A DNA stretch of 64,000 nucleotides, from the NCBI RefSeq assembly GCF_004217445.1, contig NZ_SHKX01000013.1, forward strand, positions 434,001-498,000. The letters run 5' to 3'. The stretch comes from Fluviicoccus keumensis (GTDB taxonomy: Bacteria; Pseudomonadota; Gammaproteobacteria; Pseudomonadales; Moraxellaceae). The notes beneath the pieces are model-generated. The model worked only from the letters and a program-made list of their open reading frames with translations, made no database searches and was not told the DNA's origin. This document shows, in pieces, positions 8,141 through 15,859 of the stretch (position 1 is its first letter; each line of letters opens with the position of its first letter). A program made the position numbers and the translations under genes.

Positions 8141-8677
8141 TCAGAACAGCCACAACCCCATCACCCCCAACCCGCCACCCAGAAAAGCCCCTGCCAGCAC
8201 ATCGGTGGGGTAATGCAGGCCCAGCACCATCCGCGACAGTGCCACCAGCGGCGTGAACACCAGCAGCACGGGCAGCAGCGCCGGGAAGTTCGCGCCCAGC
8301 ATCACCGTGAACAGCACCGCATGCAGCGTGTGCCCCGACGGAAAACTGAAATGGTCCAGCGGCCGCTCGCCCAGCACCACCGCCTGGTGCACCTGATAGG
8401 GCCGGGGCCGCAGCGTGCGCTGCTTCAGCAGCTTGTAGATCAGCACCCCGACCCCGGCGGTCAGCAGCGTCTGCCCCAGCAGCGGCAGCGCGGGCAAGCC
8501 TTCCGTCACGGCAATCAGCACGATGAGCGCGTACCAGAAACGGCCGTTACCGAGGCGGCTGATGTGCTTGAAGAAAACGGCGATGGCGCGGTGGGCGGAA
8601 TAGCGGTTGAAGCGCAGGCACCAGGCCAGGTCCCAGTCAGCGACGGGGATGGAGGACAGCGGATTGTGCTTGTTCAT
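8141..8677 (-). CDS. PAP2-family membrane phosphatase
   Basis: The 178-residue protein shows the three PAP2 motifs in order: KLLKQRTLRPRP, FPSGHTLHA and SRMVLGLHYPTDVLAG. They form the vanadium-peroxidase-like active site with the two catalytic histidines. Hydrophobic segments between them indicate an integral membrane enzyme acting on a lipid phosphate or pyrophosphate, for example undecaprenyl pyrophosphate or phosphatidic acid; the exact substrate is not visible. GGAGAA lies eight bases before the ATG at 8677. Confidence 0.85.
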   Translation of the reverse strand: MNKHNPLSSIPVADWDLAWCLRFNRYSAHRAIAVFFKHISRLGNGRFWYALIVLIAVTEGLPALPLLGQTLLTAGVGVLIYKLLKQRTLRPRPYQVHQAVVLGERPLDHFSFPSGHTLHAVLFTVMLGANFPALLPVLLVFTPLVALSRMVLGLHYPTDVLAGAFLGGGLGVMGLWLF

Positions 8678-8828
8678 GCGGACGGTTCTCCGGCTGCAGG
8701 GTCCAACATGCCGGAACGAACTGGAAGCCCGGCGACCCTGGGTGGGTTGGATATTTTTCATCCAGCGCAGGATGCGCCGCCGGGTTGACCGCCCCATGAC
8801 AGAATCATGGCGGTTTGATGACAGCCGC

Positions 8829-9326
8829 TTAGCCCCTGAACATCGCCCGCAGCAAGGGCTTGCCGCTCAGCCGCTGCATCAGCAGCACCGCCGCTACATG
8901 CAGCGCCACGGCGGCCATCACCGCATCGGCCGCGACTTCATGCAGCCGCTGCACCCACTCCTCGCCCCAGAAACGGTCGGTTTCCTGCAGCCAGCCGGTC
9001 AGCGCCGTCAACAGCAGGCCCGCCAGCAGGAACAGGATCATCAGCGCCCCCGCCGGGTTGTGGCCGGGAAATTCGCCGTCACGGTCGGGGAACACGGCGA
9101 TGTAGCGCCGCAACCGCGACGGGGTCGGCCAGAAGGCGCGGAACGCCGCCGGACCGCGGCCAAACAGCCCGTAAGCGATGCGCCACAGCACCAGCGCCGC
9201 CACGCCGTAACCGGCGCGGGCGTGCCAGTCCTCCCCGCCCTCCAGCAGCCCGTACGCCGCCAGGAACAGCGCGGCGTTCGTCCAGTGGAACAGCCGGACG
9301 GCCAGCGGCCACACCGTCAGCGTCAT
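8829..9326 (-). CDS. Cytochrome b561-type membrane protein
   Basis: A 165-residue protein with four hydrophobic helices and the pattern of bacterial cytochrome b561 domains. The first helix reads VWPLAVRLFHWTNAALFLAAYG with a likely haem-ligand His. The next has a conserved WRIAYGLFGRG block, the third follows GHNPAGALMILFLL, and the last carries LHEVAADAVMAAVALHVAAV with two more His. It would shuttle electrons across the inner membrane. As last gene of a Fur-box operon it may feed a ferric reductase step, but that is inference. Confidence 0.8.
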   Translation of the reverse strand: MTLTVWPLAVRLFHWTNAALFLAAYGLLEGGEDWHARAGYGVAALVLWRIAYGLFGRGPAAFRAFWPTPSRLRRYIAVFPDRDGEFPGHNPAGALMILFLLAGLLLTALTGWLQETDRFWGEEWVQRLHEVAADAVMAAVALHVAAVLLMQRLSGKPLLRAMFRG

Positions 9327-9329
9327 GGC

Positions 9330-9614
9330 TCAGTCCCGCGCCTTCTTCTTGACGATGGCGCCGGTCACTGGATTGAAATAGACCTCCACCTCGACGAATT
9401 TGGTCTTGGCCTCGTTCAGTCCCCAGCCGTAGATTTCGTAGCAGTTGCCATCCGTCACAAAGCGTTTGATGGCGAATCCGTACTCGTTGACGATTTTCTT
9501 CTGCATCTCCAACACCGGCAGCCACTGGTTTTGCGGGGCCTTCGGGCAATCGGCGGCGGCCGAGGCCAGGCCGGAAGCCAGCATCAATGCAGCAGCAGTC
9601 AGGATGTGTTTCAT
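9330..9614 (-). CDS. Secreted PepSY-domain protein
   Basis: Ninety-four residues with a clear signal peptide (MKHILTAAALMLASGLASA). A single PepSY-like domain follows, with the pattern VTDGNCYEIYGWG, then KFVEVEVYFNPVTGAIVKK, typical of small periplasmic PepSY proteins found beside cytochrome b561 genes. GGAGAA precedes the ATG at 9614; an in-frame start six codons upstream is less likely. Its stop is three bases before the cytochrome gene. A role in reductase maturation or electron transfer is inferred from the pairing. Confidence 0.78.
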   Translation of the reverse strand: MKHILTAAALMLASGLASAAADCPKAPQNQWLPVLEMQKKIVNEYGFAIKRFVTDGNCYEIYGWGLNEAKTKFVEVEVYFNPVTGAIVKKKARD

Positions 9615-9632
9615 GGCAATTCTCCGGGTCAA

Positions 9633-10313
9633 TCAAACGCTCGCCCAACGGCGGAGCAGGTTGTGGTAAATGCCGGTCAGCGGCAACAGCGCCTCCGGCG
9701 GGGTTTGGGCGGCGGTCAGCGCCTGGATCGACTGGTCCAGATCGAACAGCAGCGTGCGTTCGCCTTCGTCGCGCACCATGCTTTGAATCCAGAAAAAGGC
9801 GCAGACGCGCGCGCCGCGCGTGACCGGGGTAACGCGGTGCAGGCTGTCAGCGGGATACAACACCAGATCCCCGGCCGCCAGCTTCACCGCCTGCGCGCCG
9901 TAACGGGTCTCGATGGTCAGTTCGCCGCCGTCATAATCGGCCGGATCGGTCAGGAACAGGGTGGCCGACAGGTCGGTGCGCAGGGTGCGGCGGTCCGGGC
10001 CGAAGGTCATGATGGCGCTGTCGATGTGGGTGCCGAAATGCTCCTGGTCGCGGTAGCGGTTGAAGCGCGGCGGATAGATCTTTTCCGGCAGCGCGGCGGA
10101 CAGGAACAGGGGATGGTTGCCCAGCACCCTCAGGATGTGGTTGCCCAGTTCCCGCGCCGTCGCCGAATCCTCCGGCAGTTGCCGGTTCTGCTTCACCGTC
10201 CCCGCCAGCGACCCGGCCGAGCGCAGGCCGTCTTCCCAGTCGGCACGGTCGAGGCCGTCGCGGAAACGGCGGACCGTCGCGGCGTCGAGGATGTTTTCAA
10301 TGATGGTTAGCAT
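9633..10313 (-). CDS. PiuC-type Fe(II)/2-oxoglutarate dioxygenase (PKHD hydroxylase)
   Basis: The 226-residue protein is a double-stranded beta-helix dioxygenase with the iron triad His96, Asp98 (HFGTHIDSA) and His159 (SLHRVTPV), plus Arg169, which should bind 2-oxoglutarate. PiuC/YbiX relatives usually sit next to TonB-dependent siderophore receptors, as here. The natural substrate is not settled. The preferred ATG at 10313 gives MLTIIENILDAATV, the family N terminus. The next gene follows after 18 bases. Confidence 0.88.
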   Translation of the reverse strand: MLTIIENILDAATVRRFRDGLDRADWEDGLRSAGSLAGTVKQNRQLPEDSATARELGNHILRVLGNHPLFLSAALPEKIYPPRFNRYRDQEHFGTHIDSAIMTFGPDRRTLRTDLSATLFLTDPADYDGGELTIETRYGAQAVKLAAGDLVLYPADSLHRVTPVTRGARVCAFFWIQSMVRDEGERTLLFDLDQSIQALTAAQTPPEALLPLTGIYHNLLRRWASV

Positions 10314-10338
10314 ACTGATGCTCCATTCGGTCAATGTC

Positions 10339-10409
10339 TGTAGGTCGAGCTTCAGCCCGACAATGCCCTTCGATCGGAGACCGTTGTCGGGTTGAAACCC
10401 GACCTACAA
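10339..10409. repeat. REP-like palindromic element inside the iron operon
   Basis: Arms 10340-10361 and 10386-10407 (GTAGGTCGAGCTTCAGCC... and its near reverse complement) flank a short spacer containing GATCGGAG. The same element stands at 62065-62136 and half of it at 48506-48524. The right arm supplies the TAG stop of the upstream alpha-hydroxy-acid oxidase gene (10404-10406), so the element was inserted at, or became part of, the gene end. Confidence 0.8.
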
Positions 10410-11510
10410 CTGCGGGGAATGCAACGCCTCCGGCCCAATGGCATACACCGTCGCGCAGCCGGCCAGCGCCATGCACAATTCCAGTTCCTGCCGCAGCAGG
10501 CGCAACAGATGCGCCACGCCCAGCGCCCCGGCCACCGCCAGCGCATGCAGTTGCGGGCGGCCGATCATCACCGCGTTCGCGCCCATCGCCAGCGCGATGA
10601 AGGCGTCGCGGCCGCTGCGGACGCCGCCGTCCAGCAGCAACGGATAATCCGCTCCCACCGCGCAGCGGATGGCGGGCAACAGGTCGAGCGCGGAGGGCAT
10701 GCCGTCCAGCGCCCGGCCGCCATGGTTCGACACCACCAGCCCGGCCACGCCCAGCGCTTTCATGCGCGCGGCGTCATCGGGATGCGCCACGCCCTTCACC
10801 ACCACCGGCAGGCGGGTCAGGCCCAGCAGCCATTCCAGATCCTTCCAGCCCGGCGCATCGGCCATGACACCTTGAAATAGCAGACTTCCCCCGGCATTCA
10901 GCACACGGCGCGGCGGCGGGGCGTAGCCCGTCAGGTTGGCGGCGCGGACGGACGCGGGCATCACGAACCCGGCCCGTGTCGCCCGCTCACCAGCGGGCTG
11001 CACCGGCGTGTCCAGCGTCACCATCAGCGCACCGTACCCGGCCGCTTCGGCGCGCCGCACCAGATCGGCGGTGGCGGCGCGGTCAGGCTGGAAGTACAGC
11101 TGGAACCACTTCTCCCCCGGCGTCTCCGCCGCCACCGCCTCCAGCGTCACCGACGACAGGGTGCTCAGCACCAGCCCGGTATCGGTGGCGGCGGCCGCCC
11201 GCGCCGTCGCCCGCTCACCGTCCGGGTGCGCCAGCTGCTGGAAGGCCACCGGCGCCAGCAGCAGCGGGTGATGGAACGGACGGCCGAGCAGGCTCAGCGC
11301 CGTCGAACCGCCGCCGCAGTCACGCAGCAGGCGCGGCAGGATGCGGTGGCGAGCGAAGGCGGCCAGGTTGTCACGCAGCGTGATCTCCGCGCCGCTGCCG
11401 CCGTTGAGGTAAGCCAGCGTCCCGGCGTCCAGGAATTGCGGCGCGAGGCGTTCGTAATCGGCCGCCGTCAACAGGCCCGGCGGCAGCACGGTCAGGGATT
11501 TAGAACTCAT
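10404..11510 (-). CDS. FMN-dependent alpha-hydroxy-acid dehydrogenase/oxidase
   Basis: A 368-residue TIM-barrel flavoenzyme of the lactate dehydrogenase/glycolate oxidase family. The active-site set is visible: Tyr139 (QLYF), Asp167, Lys239 (VVKG), His263 and Arg266 (SNHGGRALDG), plus the FMN phosphate loop DGGVRSGRD and MIGRP. Enzymes of this family oxidise 2-hydroxy acids to 2-keto acids. Its ATG lies inside the end of the receptor gene (11-bp overlap), so it belongs to the Fur-box operon. A hydroxy-acid siderophore could be its substrate, which is speculation. The stop codon lies within a REP-like repeat. Confidence 0.88.
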   Translation of the reverse strand: MSSKSLTVLPPGLLTAADYERLAPQFLDAGTLAYLNGGSGAEITLRDNLAAFARHRILPRLLRDCGGGSTALSLLGRPFHHPLLLAPVAFQQLAHPDGERATARAAAATDTGLVLSTLSSVTLEAVAAETPGEKWFQLYFQPDRAATADLVRRAEAAGYGALMVTLDTPVQPAGERATRAGFVMPASVRAANLTGYAPPPRRVLNAGGSLLFQGVMADAPGWKDLEWLLGLTRLPVVVKGVAHPDDAARMKALGVAGLVVSNHGGRALDGMPSALDLLPAIRCAVGADYPLLLDGGVRSGRDAFIALAMGANAVMIGRPQLHALAVAGALGVAHLLRLLRQELELCMALAGCATVYAIGPEALHSPQL

Positions 11511-13842
11511 AGCTCAGCGTCACGTTGGCATGGCGGGCATCGCCGATGTAGGTGAACGCGCCGCTGCGGTAGGCGGCCAGGTAGTAGTCCTCGTCGGTGA
11601 CGTTGGCCACGTTCAGGCGCACGCTGGCCTTAGGCGTGAAGGCGTAGCTGGCGAACAGGTCGAGCACGGTATAGGCCGGGACTTCATAGGCGTAGGTTCC
11701 GGTCGTCGCGTTCCACGCGGCGGCGCTGTCGGGCTGACCGGCATAGCGCTCGCTGGCGTAGGTGACGGTGCCGCCAAAGGCGAATTTCGGCGTGACGTCG
11801 TAGTGCAATTGCAGGAAGGCGCTGTTCTCGGCGAAGTTGCTGAGGGTATGACCGACGCCGGTCGGGTCGGCGACGGACGCCAGCACTTCCGAGGTCATCA
11901 CCGCCACGCCGAACTGTGTGCTCAGCGCCTCGGTCAGGTTGCCGCTCAGGCCCAGCTCAATGCCCTGCACCCGGTTCCGGCCGCTGTTGAGGGTGCCGGT
12001 GGTGGTGTAGCTGTTGGCGCTCAGGCCTTCCATCACGTCATCCTTGGTGATGCGGAACACGGCGGCGGTAGCCAGCAACTTCTCGTCGAACAGGTTCCAC
12101 TTCGTGCCCAGTTCGATATTGGTGGTCTTTTCCGGACGGCTTTGCGTCACCAGCGTCGGATCGCCGTTGACGGTGCAGACGCCGCCGTAGCCGCAGTTCG
12201 CGCCCAAATCGGATTCGCCGCCGTTGATTTCGGAAGCGGTGCTCCAGTTCAGGTAGACGTTGCCTTCCCCGGTCAGCTTGTAGACGGTGCCGAGGTGGAA
12301 ATTCCACAGGTTGTCATCGTAGGCATACACGGTTTGCGCCAGCGTGCCGGTGTTCTGCACCGTGTTGCGGTAGTCAAAGCGGTCGAGACGCGCGCCACCG
12401 AACACTTCCAGCTGGTCGCTCAGCGCGACGGTGTCCATCACCGACAGCGATACCGTCTTGATCCGCCAGTCGGAGTCCCACAAGCCCTTGTTCGGGCTGC
12501 GGCCCATCAGCCCGCCGATGTTGCCGATGGCATTGCCATTGGCGTCGAGGATGCAATAGGCGTTCTTGGCCGTCCCCGTGCCGGTAATGCAGTTGGCATT
12601 GGCGTTGTTGGGCGCGGTCAGTCCGTTATAGACGCCGTTCAGCACCTGCGAGTCGGTGTATTCCGCGCCGAAGATGAACTTGTGCAGCTTGCCCGCCAGC
12701 GTGGTGTCGAGGAACAGGTTGAGCTGGTCGGCCAGATAATCGACCTGCTGCCAGCCGTTGTGCGAGCTGAGGGTGATGGTGTCGATGCCGGGCGCGCTGT
12801 CGTTGGCGCCGCGCACCATGCCGCGCGCGCCGGTGGTGACATAGGCGTTCTCGGAACTGCCGCGCCGCAGGCTGTTGCTCAGGCGCAGGCCGTCGTTGAA
12901 GCGGTAAGTGGCGCGCAGCGTCGCCACGTCGACATCGGCGGTCAGGAAGTCCTGGTTTTGCAAATAGACCGGAATATCGGCGCGCGGCGTGCCGCCGTTC
13001 GGGGCGATGTAGGTGCCCAGATCCGGCTTGTCCTTCGCGGTGAGGTGATAGACATCGGCCAGCAGTTCCAGCTTCTCCAGCGGTTGCAGCAGCAACGAAA
13101 AGGCATAGCCGGTGCGGTCGCGGTCGGCCGGGGCGCGGTCGGGAATCTGCTCGTAGGCCTGCAGCAGGTTGGCGCGGAAGGCGGCAGTGTCGCTGAGGCG
13201 GTGGTTGGCGTCCAGTTCGATGCGGCGGTAGTCGTCGGTACCGAAGCCCGCCTTCAGCTTGGTGAAATCGTACTCGGTGCCGGCCTGCTTGCTGACGCTG
13301 TTGACCGCGCCGCCGATGGTGCCGCGCCCGGCAAAGGTGGCGCTGGGGCCCTTGGAAATTTCCACCTGCTCGCTGGCGAAGCTTTCGCGGATGGTCATGC
13401 CGGGATCGCGCAGACCGTCAACGAAGACATCGCTGCGCGCTTCATAGCCGCGAATGATGTAGCGGTCGCCAAAGGCATTGCCGTTTTCCCCGGTGCCGAG
13501 GGTAATACCGGGCTGCGCCTGCAAAATCTCGCGCAGGTCGGTACGGCCGGACTCCTCGATCTGCGTCTTGGTCAGCACGCTGATGGTCTGCGGCGTCTCG
13601 GCCAGCGGCTCGGCATGGCGGGCGTCGCCGGATACCCGTGCCTTGTAGGGCGCGCCGGGCTGGGCGTAGGGATTGGTGTCGATGGCGCGACCCTCAATCT
13701 GCAAGGTGTCCAGACTGACCGCCGCCTCGTCCGCCAGCACCGACGGCGACAGCAGCGCGGCGGAAACCCCCAGGATCACGGCGGGACGGGACGGGGCGGC
13801 GGCGCGCAGCGAGGCGGGCTTGCGGATCGGACTGGCGGACAT
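11500..13842 (-). CDS. TonB-dependent siderophore receptor (Fiu/PiuA-like)
   Basis: A 780-residue outer-membrane receptor. After a long signal region it has a plug domain (AETPQTISVLTKTQIEESG, ILQAQPGITLGTGENGNAFG, FIRGY-type IIRGYEARSDVFVDG, EISKGPSATFAGRG) and a beta-barrel ending in NVTLSYEF with the terminal Phe. The plug pattern and the neighbouring piuC-like gene resemble catecholate receptors of the Fiu/PiuA group. AGGAG lies six bases before the second of two adjacent ATGs (13842). TonB-like and oxidase genes adjoin on the same strand, and a Fur box lies upstream. Confidence 0.93.
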   Translation of the reverse strand: MSASPIRKPASLRAAAPSRPAVILGVSAALLSPSVLADEAAVSLDTLQIEGRAIDTNPYAQPGAPYKARVSGDARHAEPLAETPQTISVLTKTQIEESGRTDLREILQAQPGITLGTGENGNAFGDRYIIRGYEARSDVFVDGLRDPGMTIRESFASEQVEISKGPSATFAGRGTIGGAVNSVSKQAGTEYDFTKLKAGFGTDDYRRIELDANHRLSDTAAFRANLLQAYEQIPDRAPADRDRTGYAFSLLLQPLEKLELLADVYHLTAKDKPDLGTYIAPNGGTPRADIPVYLQNQDFLTADVDVATLRATYRFNDGLRLSNSLRRGSSENAYVTTGARGMVRGANDSAPGIDTITLSSHNGWQQVDYLADQLNLFLDTTLAGKLHKFIFGAEYTDSQVLNGVYNGLTAPNNANANCITGTGTAKNAYCILDANGNAIGNIGGLMGRSPNKGLWDSDWRIKTVSLSVMDTVALSDQLEVFGGARLDRFDYRNTVQNTGTLAQTVYAYDDNLWNFHLGTVYKLTGEGNVYLNWSTASEINGGESDLGANCGYGGVCTVNGDPTLVTQSRPEKTTNIELGTKWNLFDEKLLATAAVFRITKDDVMEGLSANSYTTTGTLNSGRNRVQGIELGLSGNLTEALSTQFGVAVMTSEVLASVADPTGVGHTLSNFAENSAFLQLHYDVTPKFAFGGTVTYASERYAGQPDSAAAWNATTGTYAYEVPAYTVLDLFASYAFTPKASVRLNVANVTDEDYYLAAYRSGAFTYIGDARHANVTLSYEF

Positions 13843-13877
13843 CATGAACTCCTGCAATGAAGGTGAGCGATCTGGGG

Positions 13878-14750
13878 TTAACGGGTAATCAGCGAATATT
13901 CGACGGGGATGGTCAGCGTCAGCTTGTCCAGACCCAGGTCATCGGGCAGCGGCGGCATCGGGCTGGCGCGTTGCAGCATGTCCAGCGCGGCCTGGTCCAG
14001 CCCCGGCTCGCCGGAGCCGGTGACAATGCGCGCCGACAGCAGCTCGCCGCTGCGGCTGATGGTGAAGGTGAGCAGCACCGTGCCCTGGGTCTTGGCTTTC
14101 TTGAGGGCGGCGGGATAGGTCTTGTGGGCGTTGAGCCAGGCTTTCAGCTTGCCAAAATAGGGATGGCGGGCGTGGCGGGAACCGACACCGGAGCCGCTGC
14201 CGGAAAGGCCGCCCGTCGCCCCGCCGGTCGTCTGGCCGGTTCCACCGCTGACTCCGGCCGCCGGGGCCGTCGTAGCAGCCGCGCCACCCGTCTCGCCACC
14301 CCCGGCGACAGCGGCAACCGTCGGCTCTCCCGAAGACGCCGCGATTTCCGCCGGGGCGGTGGCGGCCGAAGCGGCCTCCGTCGAGGCCGCCGGAACGACA
14401 GCCACCGAGCGATTCACCGGCGACGGGATCACCGGCTGCACCGCCTGGGGCGTCGCCGGCTGCGCGGCGGGTGTTGGGGCGGCAGGCGCTGGCAAGGGCG
14501 CGGGCAGGGACAGGAAACGGGCGGTGCGCAGCGGCTCACCGGATGCCGCCAGCAACGCCATCGACATGTCGTCGCCGTCGCCCGCCTCGGCTTCCGGCGC
14601 CAGCGGCGAAGACAACAACGCCGCCTTCCAGCCCAGCGCCAACAGCAGCAGCGCCTCCAGCACCAGCGCCAGCCCGAACGCCAGCAGCCACTGCTGCGGC
14701 CGCACCGCTTGCCCACCTGTCGCGTAAAACACCGGCTTGACCCTCGTCAT
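13878..14750 (-). CDS. TonB-family energy transducer
   Basis: The 290-residue protein has one N-terminal membrane anchor (about residues 20-42), an alanine-, proline- and glycine-rich periplasmic linker (about 65-190), and a C-terminal TonB domain with the YP motif (HKTYPAALKKAKTQGTVLL) and TISRSGELLSARIVTGSGEPGLD. It would carry energy to the receptor encoded next. No exbB or exbD is present here, so it must use partners encoded elsewhere. It is the first gene after the Fur box. Confidence 0.88.
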   Translation of the reverse strand: MTRVKPVFYATGGQAVRPQQWLLAFGLALVLEALLLLALGWKAALLSSPLAPEAEAGDGDDMSMALLAASGEPLRTARFLSLPAPLPAPAAPTPAAQPATPQAVQPVIPSPVNRSVAVVPAASTEAASAATAPAEIAASSGEPTVAAVAGGGETGGAAATTAPAAGVSGGTGQTTGGATGGLSGSGSGVGSRHARHPYFGKLKAWLNAHKTYPAALKKAKTQGTVLLTFTISRSGELLSARIVTGSGEPGLDQAALDMLQRASPMPPLPDDLGLDKLTLTIPVEYSLITR

Positions 14751-14778
14751 CTCCGCAAGATGATCGCATCCTAAACTT

Positions 14779-14797
14779 AATGATAATCGTTATCAAT
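14779..14797. promoter_or_regulatory. Fur box
   Basis: AATGATAATCGTTATCAAT is a near-perfect 19-bp Fur palindrome. It lies 29 bases upstream of the tonB-like start. It implies iron repression of the whole run from tonB to cytochrome b561. Confidence 0.88.
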
Positions 14798-14815
14798 AGC
14801 ATTTGCAGTGAGGGA

Positions 14816-14844
14816 TGCAAAAAACCGGACGGCAAGGTCCGGTT
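14816..14844 (-). terminator. Rho-independent terminator of the dnr-like gene
   Basis: Read on the minus strand, AACCGGAC, a six-base loop and GTCCGGTT form an 8-bp stem followed by a run of T. It sits 29 bases after the stop of the Dnr-like gene. Confidence 0.8.
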
Positions 14845-14872
14845 AAGTGGGCTCATAAGGGAAGGCGATCGC

Positions 14873-15589
14873 CTAGCGCAGGCTGACCCGCTGCACCATC
14901 GGCTCGCTGAAACGGCCCAGCAAGGCTTCGACGCTGGGAATGCAGACATGGCGGCCCTGAACCTCCACCAGATGGTCTTCGCGCAGCTTGCCGATAATCC
15001 GCGACAGGGTCTCCGGCTGCATCGACAGCCGGGCCGCAATCAGCCGCTTCGGCAGCATCAGGTCGATTTCGGCGCGGTCGGCGGAACGGTCCTCCAGCTG
15101 CTGGATCAGGTACAACGCAAAGCGCTGGGTGGCGTTCTGCAGGGTCAGGGTTTCCAGTTCGCCCAGCCGCTGGTGCAGGCGCACGCTCAGGTGGCCCAGC
15201 AGGTGCATGCAGGCCTTCGGATTCTCGGACAGGGCCTGCATCATCGGCAGGTTCGGCACGCTCACCAGATGCACCGGCTCCAGCGCCTCGGCGCAGACCG
15301 GGTATTCCGAGCGCTGCATGAACATCACCGCCTCGGCAAAGGTCTGGCCGGGATGGATGATTTCCACCACCTTTTCCTGCCCGTCCGGGGAAATGCGGAA
15401 CAGTTTCACCTTGCCGGACAGCACCAGGAAGAAATGGCTGGCGGGCTGGCCCTGACGGATCAGCAGCGCGGCGGCGGGCTGGTGGAATTCCCGGGTCGAC
15501 GCCAGCAGGCGCTCCTGCACGGCGACGTCCAGATGATTGAACAGCGGGTGCCGCAGGATGGTGGCGCGCACTTCGGGAGCGGGAATCAT
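14873..15589 (-). CDS. dnr: Crp/Fnr-family regulator, Dnr-like
   Basis: The 238-residue protein has a cyclic-nucleotide-type sensor domain (about residues 15-130, with GQEKVVEIIHPGQTFAEAVMFM), a long dimer helix (LHQRLGELETLTLQNATQRF) and a C-terminal helix-turn-helix (RLIAARLSMQPETLSRIIGKL). It closely resembles P. aeruginosa Dnr and lacks the N-terminal cysteine cluster of FNR. It therefore more likely senses nitric oxide through haem than oxygen through an iron-sulfur cluster. The recognition helix residues E-SR fit a TTGAT-type site such as that at 715. An ATG two codons upstream is the alternative start. Confidence 0.85.
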   Translation of the reverse strand: MIPAPEVRATILRHPLFNHLDVAVQERLLASTREFHQPAAALLIRQGQPASHFFLVLSGKVKLFRISPDGQEKVVEIIHPGQTFAEAVMFMQRSEYPVCAEALEPVHLVSVPNLPMMQALSENPKACMHLLGHLSVRLHQRLGELETLTLQNATQRFALYLIQQLEDRSADRAEIDLMLPKRLIAARLSMQPETLSRIIGKLREDHLVEVQGRHVCIPSVEALLGRFSEPMVQRVSLR

Positions 15590-15859
15590 GATCATGCACC
15601 TCGTGCCGGGCGGCTCGGCCCGGACTGCAAATCCGTGAAAAGAGCAGGAATCCGAACCACGGTTCCCGCCATGATTGAATCTAGCCCTCCTCCCGCTTGT
15701 CCTACACCTCGCCGAACGGACAGGAAACGGCTTCCGGAAGGACAGGCCGTCCTTGGCCGCCGCGACGACGGTTTCCGGCCGAATCCCCCAATGCACAAGG
15801 CGGCGGGCTGTGGCAGACTGGCCGTATTACCCGCAGACTTTCCGGAAGCCGCCGCCATC

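Noticed and set aside
11530..13860. A 776-codon open frame antisense to the siderophore receptor
   Set aside because: It lacks any recognisable domain and mirrors the high-GC codon pattern of the receptor gene; the receptor frame has plug and barrel motifs throughout.
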